NCBI GenBank assembly: GCA_024280675.1
Contig: JAJRPT010000197.1
Location: 1-11,588 of the forward strand
Length of the DNA: 11,588 nucleotides
Direction: 5' to 3'
Source of the DNA: Bacteroidota bacterium
GTDB taxonomy: Bacteria; Bacteroidota; Ignavibacteria; Kapaibacteriales; UBA2268
Shown: piece by piece, positions 1 to 5,718 of the stretch
How the letters are laid out: each line of letters opens with the position of its first letter
Numbering within the stretch: the stretch's first letter is position 1
The notes under the pieces: model-generated
What the model saw: only the letters and a program-made list of their open reading frames with translations
Databases searched by the model: none
Told to the model about the DNA's origin: nothing
Made by a program: the position numbers and the translations under genes

Positions 1-457
1 CTTCTTGCTCGACCGCATCGATATAGTCCTCGGACTCTTTGTCTGCTTTGGAAGAAAGACGTAGTTTTGCTTTGAGCGGCTTAGAATAAGTTAGCTCACG
101 CTCCCGGCACTCAGACTCTGAATATTTTGGTTTTTCAACAAGATACTCAATAAATTCAAGTTGGAATATTTCCGAATTGTCTAAAATTGGGAAATTAGAA
201 TTGAATACCTGCTGAAGTCCACGATTGATGCGGTTGTGAGGTGCAACTTTTTCTTGCAAAAACTCATCATAGGCATCAACTTGAATATTAAGCATATCGG
301 GATAATGCGAAGTGATTTCTTCTTTGGCGAAATTAATTCTTTCCCTTAGCCGAACAATCCCTCTACCACTCCTTAGCTTCCTTACTTTGGGCTCAAGTGT
401 CACAACACCATTATTATCAGAACCGCTTGACTGAGCATTTTCATTTGCCACTGCCAT
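1..457 (-). CDS. rpoB: DNA-directed RNA polymerase subunit beta, N-terminal part
   Basis: This is the beta subunit of RNA polymerase, which with beta' forms the catalytic core. Only the first 152 codons are present; the gene runs off the left edge of the window. I translated it by hand from the ATG at 457. After a variable acidic N-terminus it carries the usual beta-subunit opening: a segment reading YPDMLNIQVDAYDEFLQE near residues 52-69, then FPILDN, LEFIEYLVEKPKYS, and LTYSKPLKAKLRL, where the double-psi/protrusion region begins. The start is supported by a clear AGGAG Shine-Dalgarno about six bases upstream. The gene follows rplL on the same strand after 234 bp, the standard rplJL-rpoBC order. 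An attenuator-like hairpin lies in that gap. Assignment is near certain from residue pattern plus synteny. Confidence 0.96.
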   Translation of the reverse strand, partial: MAVANENAQSSGSDNNGVVTLEPKVRKLRSGRGIVRLRERINFAKEEITSHYPDMLNIQVDAYDEFLQEKVAPHNRINRGLQQVFNSNFPILDNSEIFQLEFIEYLVEKPKYSESECRERELTYSKPLKAKLRLSSKADKESEDYIDAVEQE

Positions 458-627
458 ATAAACTCCTGTGGAATTTTTTTATTTCTAGAAAACACAAAAT
501 GGGCTAATCGACAATTTGTATTTTTGTCAATAAACCCTAATTTTATTTATTATATAATTGTAAACAAGAGCATCGAAGACCCGCACCTTAAAACAAATTG
601 AAGAAAAAGTTTTTTCTGGGAAGAGCC

Positions 628-661
628 AAAAGAAGAGCTGGGAATTATTGGCCCAACTCTT
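628..661 (-). terminator. attenuator-like hairpin between rplL and rpoB
   Basis: Read on the minus strand, AAGAGTTGGG (661-652) can pair with CCCAGCTCTT (642-633). This gives a 10-bp stem including one G-U pair, with a 9-nt loop, followed by CTTTT. It lies about 30 bp beyond the rplL stop. On the plus strand the same stem has a C-A mismatch, so it is better formed in the operon's own transcript. The U-tract is short (four), suggesting partial rather than complete termination. That would fit the reduced transcription of rpoB relative to rplL known from the E. coli rplL-rpoB gap; the functional claim is inference. Confidence 0.55.
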
Positions 662-691
662 TTTATATTTAACTCCATCGGAGGTCTAAAC

Positions 692-1066
692 TTACTTCAA
701 TGTTACTTTGGCACCAGCTTCTTCTAATTTTTTCTTTAACTCTTCAGCTTCGTCTTTTGAAACGCCTTCTTTGATGACCTTTGGAGCCGCCTCTACCATC
801 TCTTTGGCTTCCTTGAGTCCAAGCCCAGTTGCTCCTCTTACGGCCTTGATGACGTTAAGTTTCTTAGCTCCGAAATCAGTCAGCTCGACATCAAATTCAG
901 TTTGTTCGGCAACAGCTTCTTCGGCAACGTCTGGAGCTCCAGCCATAAGTACAGGAGCAGCTGCAGACACGCCAAATTTTTCTTCCATAGCGTCTTTTAG
1001 TTCAGCAGCTTCAACAAGGGTTAAAGAGCCAATCTCTTCTAGCAATTTTTCTATTTTTTCACTCAT
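692..1066 (-). CDS. rplL: 50S ribosomal protein L7/L12
   Basis: This is the multi-copy stalk protein of the large ribosomal subunit. It binds L10 by its N-terminus and recruits and stimulates translational GTPases with its C-terminal domain. The protein is 124 residues, normal for the family. Residues 1-32 are the dimerisation/L10-binding helices (start MSEKIEKLLEEIGSLTLVEA). Residues about 33-52 are an Ala/Pro/Val-rich hinge. From about residue 55 the globular domain carries the family signature: FDVELTDFGAKKLNVIKAVR, then GLGLKEAKEMVE and a C-terminal EEAGAKVTLK. I chose the ATG at 1066 rather than an in-frame TTG at 1075. An AAGG lies nine bases before the ATG but directly abuts the TTG. 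It follows rplJ after 207 bp, a long gap for this gene pair. Confidence 0.97.
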   Translation of the reverse strand: MSEKIEKLLEEIGSLTLVEAAELKDAMEEKFGVSAAAPVLMAGAPDVAEEAVAEQTEFDVELTDFGAKKLNVIKAVRGATGLGLKEAKEMVEAAPKVIKEGVSKDEAEELKKKLEEAGAKVTLK

Positions 1067-1273
1067 TTCTTTCAACCTTATATTTATTATTTGATTTTTT
1101 ATTTAACTTATCTGATACTGATTAGAATAGTATTTATTTATACAATCCCACTTCTCAGCGTCCCTGCTCAATTTGAATGAGCCATATCGGTCTTTACCAG
1201 TCTTTTTTCTCACATATCCACATTCTGCAAAGGCACGCTTGCCCAATTAACTTTTCCACCACCCACAAGAAAA

Positions 1274-1801
1274 TTAGGCGGCGTTTTGTTTTTTGGCGAC
1301 TTCTTCGACCATTGATGCAATATCCCGAATCAACGCACCCATCGAGCCTGCGATACCAGAAACTGGTGCAGACAATGAGCCCATAATTGAGGCGATAAGA
1401 TCATCTTTGGATTGAAGGGCAGCCACTTGGTCAAGTTGCGAGCCATCGAACAACTGTCCGTCGATGAGGGCAGTTTTTAGTGCTAACTTTTCAGTTTTGT
1501 CGTATATCTTCTTGATTATCTTAGAAGGAATGGTCGGGTCTTCGTAAGTGATAACCAGACCTGATTGCCCTTTGAGCTTGTCTTTGGGCAAATCTTTTCC
1601 GTCTATTGAATCCAGTGCTTTTATTAATAGTGTATTTTTGACTACTTGATAATCTACTTCAATCTCACGCAGTTGCGCACGAAAAGCATTGACTTCTTCG
1701 ACATTAACTCTGGCAATATCAATAAGATACAAGCCTGTAGCACGCTCAATCTTAGGGATAAGATTTTTTACAATTTCCTTTTTTTGTTCAAGCGTTATCA
1801 T
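1274..1801 (-). CDS. rplJ: 50S ribosomal protein L10
   Basis: L10 forms the base of the ribosomal stalk. It binds 23S rRNA beside L11 and carries L7/L12 dimers on its C-terminal helix. The 175-residue length is normal. Visible family features are the N-terminal LEQKKEIVKNL helix, the segment VNAFRAQLREIEVDYQVVKN (the usual LR...EY.VVKNTL pattern) continuing TLLIKAL, a GQSGLVITYEDP strand, and a C-terminal helix rich in Ala, Met and Ile for L7/L12 binding (GSMGALIRDIASMVEEVA). The start ATG has only a weak GGAT-type upstream sequence. In many bacteria L10 or L10-L12 represses its own mRNA by binding a leader. The 202-bp gap before this gene contains a long-range inverted repeat that could serve that role. 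Confidence 0.96.
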   Translation of the reverse strand: MITLEQKKEIVKNLIPKIERATGLYLIDIARVNVEEVNAFRAQLREIEVDYQVVKNTLLIKALDSIDGKDLPKDKLKGQSGLVITYEDPTIPSKIIKKIYDKTEKLALKTALIDGQLFDGSQLDQVAALQSKDDLIASIMGSLSAPVSGIAGSMGALIRDIASMVEEVAKKQNAA

Positions 1802-1855
1802 ATTTATCCAAATTATTTATAAAAATAATTAATTATAGTTGTGATTATATTTTGG

Positions 1856-1978
1856 CATACGGGCTTATTTGTTCTAAGTTTCAGGATTTGCAAAAAGGAA
1901 CAGCTTTCAAAAAAAGAATTGCCCATCCCACTCGTGTGTAAAGTCCCTTCAACTTATTGCCCCCCGTATGAGAAGCCC
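1856..1978 (-). promoter_or_regulatory. structured leader upstream of rplJ (candidate L10 autoregulatory RNA)
   Basis: In the transcript, CATACGGG (1970-1963) is perfectly complementary to CCCGTATG (1863-1856), closing a domain of about 100 nt. An adjacent GGGCTT (1978-1973) can instead pair with AAGCCC (1866-1861). The two pairings share the GGG/CCC bases at 1861-1863, so they are mutually exclusive. This lies in the 202-bp rplA-rplJ gap, 55 bp or more before the rplJ ATG, where L10 leaders are found in other bacteria. I do not see the conserved L10-leader internal sequence I would expect, so the identity is inferred from position and pairing only. Confidence 0.4.
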
Positions 1979-2003
1979 AGAATATAGTCAGTGTGTAATA
2001 TTT

Positions 2004-2699
2004 TTAGTTTTTAAACGAACTCTCAGAAACCGCCACTCCAAGCCCCATGGTGGAGGAGAAGTGAATGCTTTTGACATATTGTCCTTTAGCAGTAGAGGGC
2101 TTAGAGGCAATTATACTTGCATAAAACACTCTAATGTTTTCTTCTAATTTATCTGGAGTAAAGCTGCATTTGCCAACAGCTCCTGCAATGTTTCCGTCTT
2201 TATCAACACGGTATTCAATTTTCCCAGCTTTTAACTCAGTCACAGCTTTTGCAACATCGAATGTAACGGTGCCGACTTTAGGATTGGGCATAAGTCCACG
2301 AGGACCTAAAATACGACCAAGTGGTCCTACCACCCCCATAACATCTGGTGTGGCAACAACGACATCGATGTCTGACCAACCACCCTTGATTTTGTCGGCG
2401 TATTCTTCTAGTCCAGCATAATCTGCACCAGCATCAAGCGCTTCCTTATCTTTTGGCGATCTGGCAAAGACCAAGACTCGAACATCTTTACCAGTTCCAT
2501 TTGGCAAAGATACAGTCCCACGTACCATTTGATCAGCTTTTTTTGGGTCTACGCCAAGACGCATCGTAATCTCGAAGGATTCGTCGAATTTAGCAACAGC
2601 ATTTTTCTCTACTTGAGCAACAGCAGAGGTCAAATCAAAGACTTCGCCCTTCTCCTCGTTTTTTGCCATTGCGACATATCTTTTACTACGTTTTCTCAT
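2004..2699 (-). CDS. rplA: 50S ribosomal protein L1
   Basis: L1 binds helices 76-78 of 23S rRNA, forms the mobile stalk at the E site and helps eject deacylated tRNA. In many bacteria it also represses the rplKA mRNA. The protein is 231 residues, full length. Diagnostic segments are AVAKFDESFEITMRLGVDPK near residue 35, MVRGTVSLPNGTGKDVRVLV, the L1 signature GRILGPRGLMPNPKVGTVT near residues 127-145, and a C-terminal SSTMGLGVAV (usual family ending ST.G.G..V). No Shine-Dalgarno is visible before the ATG at 2699; the leader is AT-rich. It sits 142 bp downstream of rplK, longer than the short spacing usual for this pair. Confidence 0.97.
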   Translation of the reverse strand: MRKRSKRYVAMAKNEEKGEVFDLTSAVAQVEKNAVAKFDESFEITMRLGVDPKKADQMVRGTVSLPNGTGKDVRVLVFARSPKDKEALDAGADYAGLEEYADKIKGGWSDIDVVVATPDVMGVVGPLGRILGPRGLMPNPKVGTVTFDVAKAVTELKAGKIEYRVDKDGNIAGAVGKCSFTPDKLEENIRVFYASIIASKPSTAKGQYVKSIHFSSTMGLGVAVSESSFKN

Positions 2700-2841
2700 A
2701 ATATTTATTCGTTAAAGGTTTAGGATAACTACCCCATTTTATTTTGAAATTTAGAAGATTCAGAGTTTGGCAGAAAAAATAAATTTAACGCACACATCTT
2801 TCTCACACAAAAATTTCAAGCCGAGGTCAGCATTAAAAAAA

Positions 2842-3270
2842 TTAATTTTCAGAGTAAAGAACACCCATCGCACGAGCCGTGCCGGCAATCATCGAGACTG
2901 CTTGATCCATATCGTGGGCATTGAGATCTTCTTTTTTAATATTTACAATTTTCTCACATTGAGATCTTGTAATGGTTCCGACTTTATTCTTATTTGGCTC
3001 ACCAGATCCAGAGTCCAGACCAAGTTCGGCTTTGATAAGAACGGCGGCCGGTGGTGATTTTACGATAAAGTCAAAAGATTTATCAGAGTAAAAGGTAATG
3101 AGTGCTGGGACAATCATTCCAGCATCTTTTTGAGTTCTAGAATTAAATGCTTTGACAAACTCCATGCCGTTGAGTCCACGTTGTCCGAATGCTGGTCCAA
3201 CTGGTGGCGACATGGTCGCTTGTCCAGCTTTAATTTGCATTTTAAACGATCCTATTGCTTTTTTAGCCAT
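2842..3270 (-). CDS. rplK: 50S ribosomal protein L11
   Basis: L11 binds the GTPase-associated region of 23S rRNA (helices 43-44) and participates in factor-dependent GTP hydrolysis and the stringent response. The 142-residue length is exactly typical. The N-terminal domain shows the Pro-rich helix region MSPPVGPAFGQRGLN (residues about 20-34) followed by EFVKAFNSRT. The RNA-binding C-terminal domain shows KVGTITRSQCEKIVNIKKED, then DLNAHD and the signature AVSMIAGTARAMGV. The ATG at 3270 has an A/T-rich leader without Shine-Dalgarno. It follows nusG after 154 bp of unusual low-complexity sequence. Confidence 0.97.
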   Translation of the reverse strand: MAKKAIGSFKMQIKAGQATMSPPVGPAFGQRGLNGMEFVKAFNSRTQKDAGMIVPALITFYSDKSFDFIVKSPPAAVLIKAELGLDSGSGEPNKNKVGTITRSQCEKIVNIKKEDLNAHDMDQAVSMIAGTARAMGVLYSEN

Positions 3271-3351
3271 TTTTCTTAATATTTTAAATTATAAACTTTA
3301 TTGACATTATTCTTGCTTGAAGTGTACAGCTTTCTCTGATGCACACAATCG

Positions 3352-3398
3352 CTCACTCTATCTCACAACCTCACTCACTCTATTTCACACCCCCCCCC
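3352..3398 (-). repeat. tandem repeat and G9 homopolymer between nusG and rplK
   Basis: On the plus strand two 16-bp copies, CTCACTCTATCTCACA (3352-3367) and CTCACTCTATTTCACA (3374-3389), are 22 bp apart and differ at one base. Nine consecutive C follow directly (3390-3398), then CACACACAG. In the rplK mRNA this gives a GUGUGUGGGGGGGGGUGUG stretch followed by GA/GU-rich repeats. Such runs slip easily during replication. The sequence does not code for anything I can recognise. Confidence 0.8.
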
Positions 3399-3424
3399 AC
3401 ACACAGCTCCTAGTCTTGCCAACC

Positions 3425-3988
3425 CTAGATTACGCCTAGTTCAACTTGTGAGAAGTCAAGTTCAACGGGGGTTTTGCGCCCTAGGATGCCTACTTCGACT
3501 TTAAGCTTTTGTTTTTCGTTATTGACTTGGATGACAACGCCGTGGAAGGTGTCGAATGGACCTTCAATAATTTTGACTGGGTCACCCGTCGAGAATTTTG
3601 TTTCGATAGTTGCAATATCTTTTCTTTCTTCTACTCTTCCTACAATGCGATCTATTTCGTCTTGTCGGAGTGGAGTGGGTTCGTTTCTTCTGCCGATGAA
3701 ATTTACAACCGAAGGCAATGATTTGATTTCTTCTTCAAGTCTTCTGTCTAGGAAGGCGTGAACGAGTATATACCCTGGCAGGAAGTTTTTTATTTTTTGC
3801 TTGCGTTTACCATTGCGAACTTCAAAGACGGTCTCTTGAGGTATAACAACCTCGACAAGTTTGTCGTCGAAACCTAATCGTTTCATTTCGAGTTCGATGG
3901 ATTCCTTCACTTTGTTTTCGTGAGAGGTGAATGTACGCAAGGCATACCATCGAGATTTTATTTTTATGTTTTCTTCTTTATTTTCCAT
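3425..3988 (-). CDS. nusG: transcription termination/antitermination factor NusG
   Basis: NusG binds RNA polymerase across the clamp to promote processive elongation, and links it to Rho or to ribosomal protein S10. The protein is 187 residues. The NGN domain spans about residues 11-115, beginning RWYALRTFTSHENKVKESIE and containing the FLPGYILVHAFLD strand and PSVVNFIGRRNEPTPL. The C-terminal KOW domain (about 132-187) shows FSTGDPVKIIEGPFDTFHGV and a final ELDFSQVE. I chose the ATG at 3988. The open frame extends eleven codons further but only into secE coding sequence. The secE stop codon lies four bases before this ATG, so the two genes are tightly, probably translationally, coupled. No Shine-Dalgarno is evident. 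Confidence 0.97.
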   Translation of the reverse strand: MENKEENIKIKSRWYALRTFTSHENKVKESIELEMKRLGFDDKLVEVVIPQETVFEVRNGKRKQKIKNFLPGYILVHAFLDRRLEEEIKSLPSVVNFIGRRNEPTPLRQDEIDRIVGRVEERKDIATIETKFSTGDPVKIIEGPFDTFHGVVIQVNNEKQKLKVEVGILGRKTPVELDFSQVELGVI

Positions 3989-3992
3989 AATG

Positions 3993-4181
3993 TTATAGAC
4001 CAAAAATTGAATCAATACCAAATGAGACGATGGAATCCATAGCGGCTACGAGTGCGGTAATTACGAGCGAGACACCAATCACGACATAGGTTGATTCTTT
4101 GAGTTGTTCACGCGAGGGCCATGATACTTTTTTCATTTCGGCACGAACTTCTGCTGTGAATTTTTTAATATTTGTAATCAT
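3993..4181 (-). CDS. secE: preprotein translocase subunit SecE
   Basis: SecE clamps the two halves of the SecY channel in the inner membrane. The protein is 62 residues, the usual size for the short single-span form. The amphipathic N-terminal helix carries the family motif EMKKVSWPSREQLKEST (residues about 15-31), followed by one transmembrane helix from about residue 32 to 58. An AAAGG lies about eleven bases upstream of the ATG. The gene begins 28 bp after tRNA-Trp, so the two are likely on one transcript, and it ends four bases before nusG. Confidence 0.96.
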   Translation of the reverse strand: MITNIKKFTAEVRAEMKKVSWPSREQLKESTYVVIGVSLVITALVAAMDSIVSFGIDSIFGL

Positions 4182-4209
4182 AATAACACTACCTTTATTT
4201 CAATAATAG

Positions 4210-4282
4210 CACGGGTGGTAGGACTCGAACCCACAGCCAATGGTTTTGGAGACCACTACTCTACCAATTGAGCTACACCCGT
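4210..4282 (-). tRNA. tRNA-Trp (CCA)
   Basis: A 73-nt cloverleaf. The acceptor stem pairs ACGGGTG with CACCCGT and the discriminator base is G, as expected for Trp. The D-stem is GCTC/GAGT, the anticodon loop CTCCAAA gives anticodon CCA, and the T-loop is TTCGAGT. The 3' CCA is not encoded. It lies 28 bp before secE, the usual neighbour in this group. Confidence 0.96.
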
Positions 4283-4382
4283 ATTTGGTCTCCTTATTAA
4301 GGGGCTAAATTTACAATCAAGCAACAATAATATATGTGGCAAATCTAACACAGAAACAATTCAACGTAAAAAAAAAGCCCAG

Positions 4383-4454
<72 letters not shown>

Positions 4455-4535
4455 CTGCTACATTATAAATTTTATCAATGCAAGCACATTTTCATTTTTT
4501 CTTTTATCATGTAATTTATCCCAAATAAAAGAAAG

Positions 4536-4608
4536 AGCAGGAGACGAGACTCGAACCCGCGACCCTCAGCTTGGAAGGCTGATGCTCTACCAACTGAGCT
4601 ACTCCCGC
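4536..4608 (-). tRNA. tRNA-Gly (TCC)
   Basis: A 73-nt cloverleaf. The acceptor stem is GCGGGAG with CTCCTGC, the D-stem GCTC/GAGC, and the anticodon stem TCAGC/GCTGA around CTTCCAA, giving anticodon TCC. The T-loop is TTCGAGT and the discriminator U. CCA is not encoded. It sits 81 bp before tRNA-Thr and 229 bp after tRNA-Tyr. The latter gap has no gene, only the tRNA-Tyr terminator and a short TAGCCC/GGGCTA dyad at 4790-4803. Confidence 0.96.
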
Positions 4609-4807
4609 ATTGCAACAACAAACCAACAAAGAACAAAACAAACTAAACTTAAAATGTTCGATACTAAGCAAATGCCTAAATCTACTTTTTTTTAAGAGCC
4701 TTGTAAAAAAGCAGAATCAAATAAACAGCAGAGCTCAGCCACATCGCCACTAATACATCCAAACACCCTTAACCCACGTCCAAACTCTGTAGCCCAAGGG
4801 CTAAGTC

Positions 4808-4835
4808 AAAAAACAGCCCATTATTAGTAAATGGG
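4808..4835 (-). terminator. rho-independent terminator after tRNA-Tyr
   Basis: On the minus strand, CCCATT (4835-4830) pairs with AATGGG (4822-4817) around a 7-nt loop, followed by CTG and six T (4813-4808). It starts three bases after the 3' end of tRNA-Tyr. The stem is short, but its position directly after a tRNA and its T-run make it a good terminator candidate. It would separate tRNA-Tyr from the tRNA-Gly to rpoB transcript. Confidence 0.65.
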
Positions 4836-4837
4836 AG

Positions 4838-4921
4838 TGGGCAGAGAAGGATTCGAACCTCCGTATGGCGTAGCCAAGCAGATTTACAGTCTGCCGCGTT
4901 TAACCACTTCGCTATCTGCCC
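4838..4921 (-). tRNA. tRNA-Tyr (GTA)
   Basis: An 84-nt class II tRNA. The acceptor stem GGGCAGA pairs with TCTGCCC and the discriminator is A. The anticodon stem GCAGA/TCTGC surrounds CTGTAAA, giving anticodon GTA. A long variable arm (TTGGC...GCCATAC region) and a T-arm GGAGG-TTCGAAT-CCTTC follow. A promoter and a terminator flank it closely, suggesting an independent transcription unit. CCA is not encoded. Confidence 0.95.
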
Positions 4922-4941
4922 ATTGAAAAGAATAGAGCTTG

Positions 4942-4972
4942 CAAAATTAAGATATATAAAATTAAAATGCAA
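4942..4972 (-). promoter_or_regulatory. Bacteroidota-type promoter of tRNA-Tyr
   Basis: On the minus strand TTG (4972-4970), a 20-nt spacer and TAATTTTG (4949-4942) match the TTG-N19-21-TAnnTTTG pattern known for the primary sigma factor of Bacteroidota. The element ends 20 bases before the mature tRNA, leaving a short 5' leader. The two boxes fall in the arms of an inverted repeat, GCTTGCA (4937-4943) and TGCAAGC (4968-4974), which may be coincidental or an operator. Confidence 0.6.
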
Positions 4973-5066
4973 GCGAAATAAAATAATATCTCGAATCAAA
5001 ATATATTTCTGATTTTTGCAGGTGTGCAACAAGCATACTTTGAAGAATATTAAAACAAATGACACA

Positions 5067-5675
5067 ATGAAAACAATTATTTTACTTTTATTATTGCTTT
5101 TTCTACCATCATGTTTGGTGGTAAACTATGAAAGAAAAGATGTCAAGCAAGCAAAAGCCGAACTATCCAGCAGGTCGCAAATAGAGTTAAGCCAAGAGTA
5201 TGTCCTATCTTTGCCAGGGGATGTGATAGCTTTTCTGCCAATGGACTGGTTTTTCATTGATGCTAAGTCTGGGGCAAATCCAAATATTTTTGGGATAGCG
5301 GTCAATCCCGATTACTCTTTGAGTATGATTTTTAGTTCATTTACAAAAACTGCTTCCACTATTTCTTTTGCAAAGGATTACGATTTAATTGCACTTGCCA
5401 AACTCTCGCTTGAACAACAGAATAATAAATCTGGTGGTAAGGTTAAATTAATTGGGGACATTAAAGTAATCAATATCGGCTCGAAAAGTTTTGCCGTTTA
5501 CAAAACATCCACAACGGCGGGTGCATTGATGTCTCACACATCTGTATTCTTTTCTGAGTTTGGGAATCCTTACCGTATGTCGCTGGTGCCGATGGATATT
5601 CTTGGCAAAGCGATTCCATCTCAATCTGAGTCTGAGAAGATATTTATTTCTGTTTTAACAGGTGTAAATTACTAA
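5067..5675 (+). CDS. small putative lipoprotein of unknown function
   Basis: The 202-residue product opens with a lipoprotein signal, MKTIILLLLLLFLPSC, with lipobox LPSC and the acylated Cys at residue 16. It is therefore probably anchored in a membrane after Sec export. I do not recognise the mature part firmly. It has one globular region without internal repeats. A segment near residue 55 (SLPGDVIAFLPMDWFFIDAK), then strand-rich sequence including SLSMIFSSF and GSKSFAVYKTS, recalls the PsbP/DcrB-like alpha/beta fold, but this is a weak impression. I took the ATG at 5067. The frame is open from 5016, but only the later start puts a proper signal peptide at the N-terminus. No Shine-Dalgarno is visible; the leader is A-rich. 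The gene is divergent from tRNA-Tyr and convergent with the large secreted protein. Confidence 0.75.
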   Translation: MKTIILLLLLLFLPSCLVVNYERKDVKQAKAELSSRSQIELSQEYVLSLPGDVIAFLPMDWFFIDAKSGANPNIFGIAVNPDYSLSMIFSSFTKTASTISFAKDYDLIALAKLSLEQQNNKSGGKVKLIGDIKVINIGSKSFAVYKTSTTAGALMSHTSVFFSEFGNPYRMSLVPMDILGKAIPSQSESEKIFISVLTGVNY

Positions 5676-5676
5676 T

Positions 5677-5712
5677 CATTCATCCGATGACTTGGGTGTC
5701 ATCGGATGAATG
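5677..5712. terminator. bidirectional hairpin between convergent genes
   Basis: CATTCATCCGATGAC (5677-5691) and GTCATCGGATGAATG (5698-5712) form a perfect 15-bp stem with a 6-nt loop. It begins one base after the stop of the lipoprotein gene and ends six bases before the stop of the convergent secreted-protein gene, so it can act on both transcripts. There is no strong T-run on either side (GAGAATTT on plus). It may be a terminator, an mRNA-stabilising 3' hairpin, or both. Confidence 0.7.
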
Positions 5713-5718
5713 GAGAAT

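Noticed and set aside
1067..1075. TTG at 1075 as the rplL start
   Set aside because: The only Shine-Dalgarno-like AAGG abuts this TTG with no spacer, while it is well placed for the ATG at 1066, which also gives the usual MS.KIE N-terminus.
708..1094. Plus-strand open frame of 128 codons over rplL
   Set aside because: It lies antisense to a certain ribosomal gene, is very Ser/Ala-rich as expected of a complement frame, and has no family features.
4283..4382. Remnant of tuf between tRNA-Thr and tRNA-Trp
   Set aside because: I looked for the EF-Tu start or C-terminal coding pattern on the minus strand and found none in these 100 bp.
4501..4531. CTTTTAT / ATAAAAG inverted repeat between tRNA-Gly and tRNA-Thr as a terminator
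   Set aside because: The stem is all A/T-rich with a 17-nt loop and no T-run follows on the minus strand, so it is unlikely to stop transcription.
4769..5065. Minus-strand open frame of 98 codons covering tRNA-Tyr and its promoter
   Set aside because: It runs straight through the tRNA-Tyr sequence; the middle of the product is translated tRNA, so it is not a gene.
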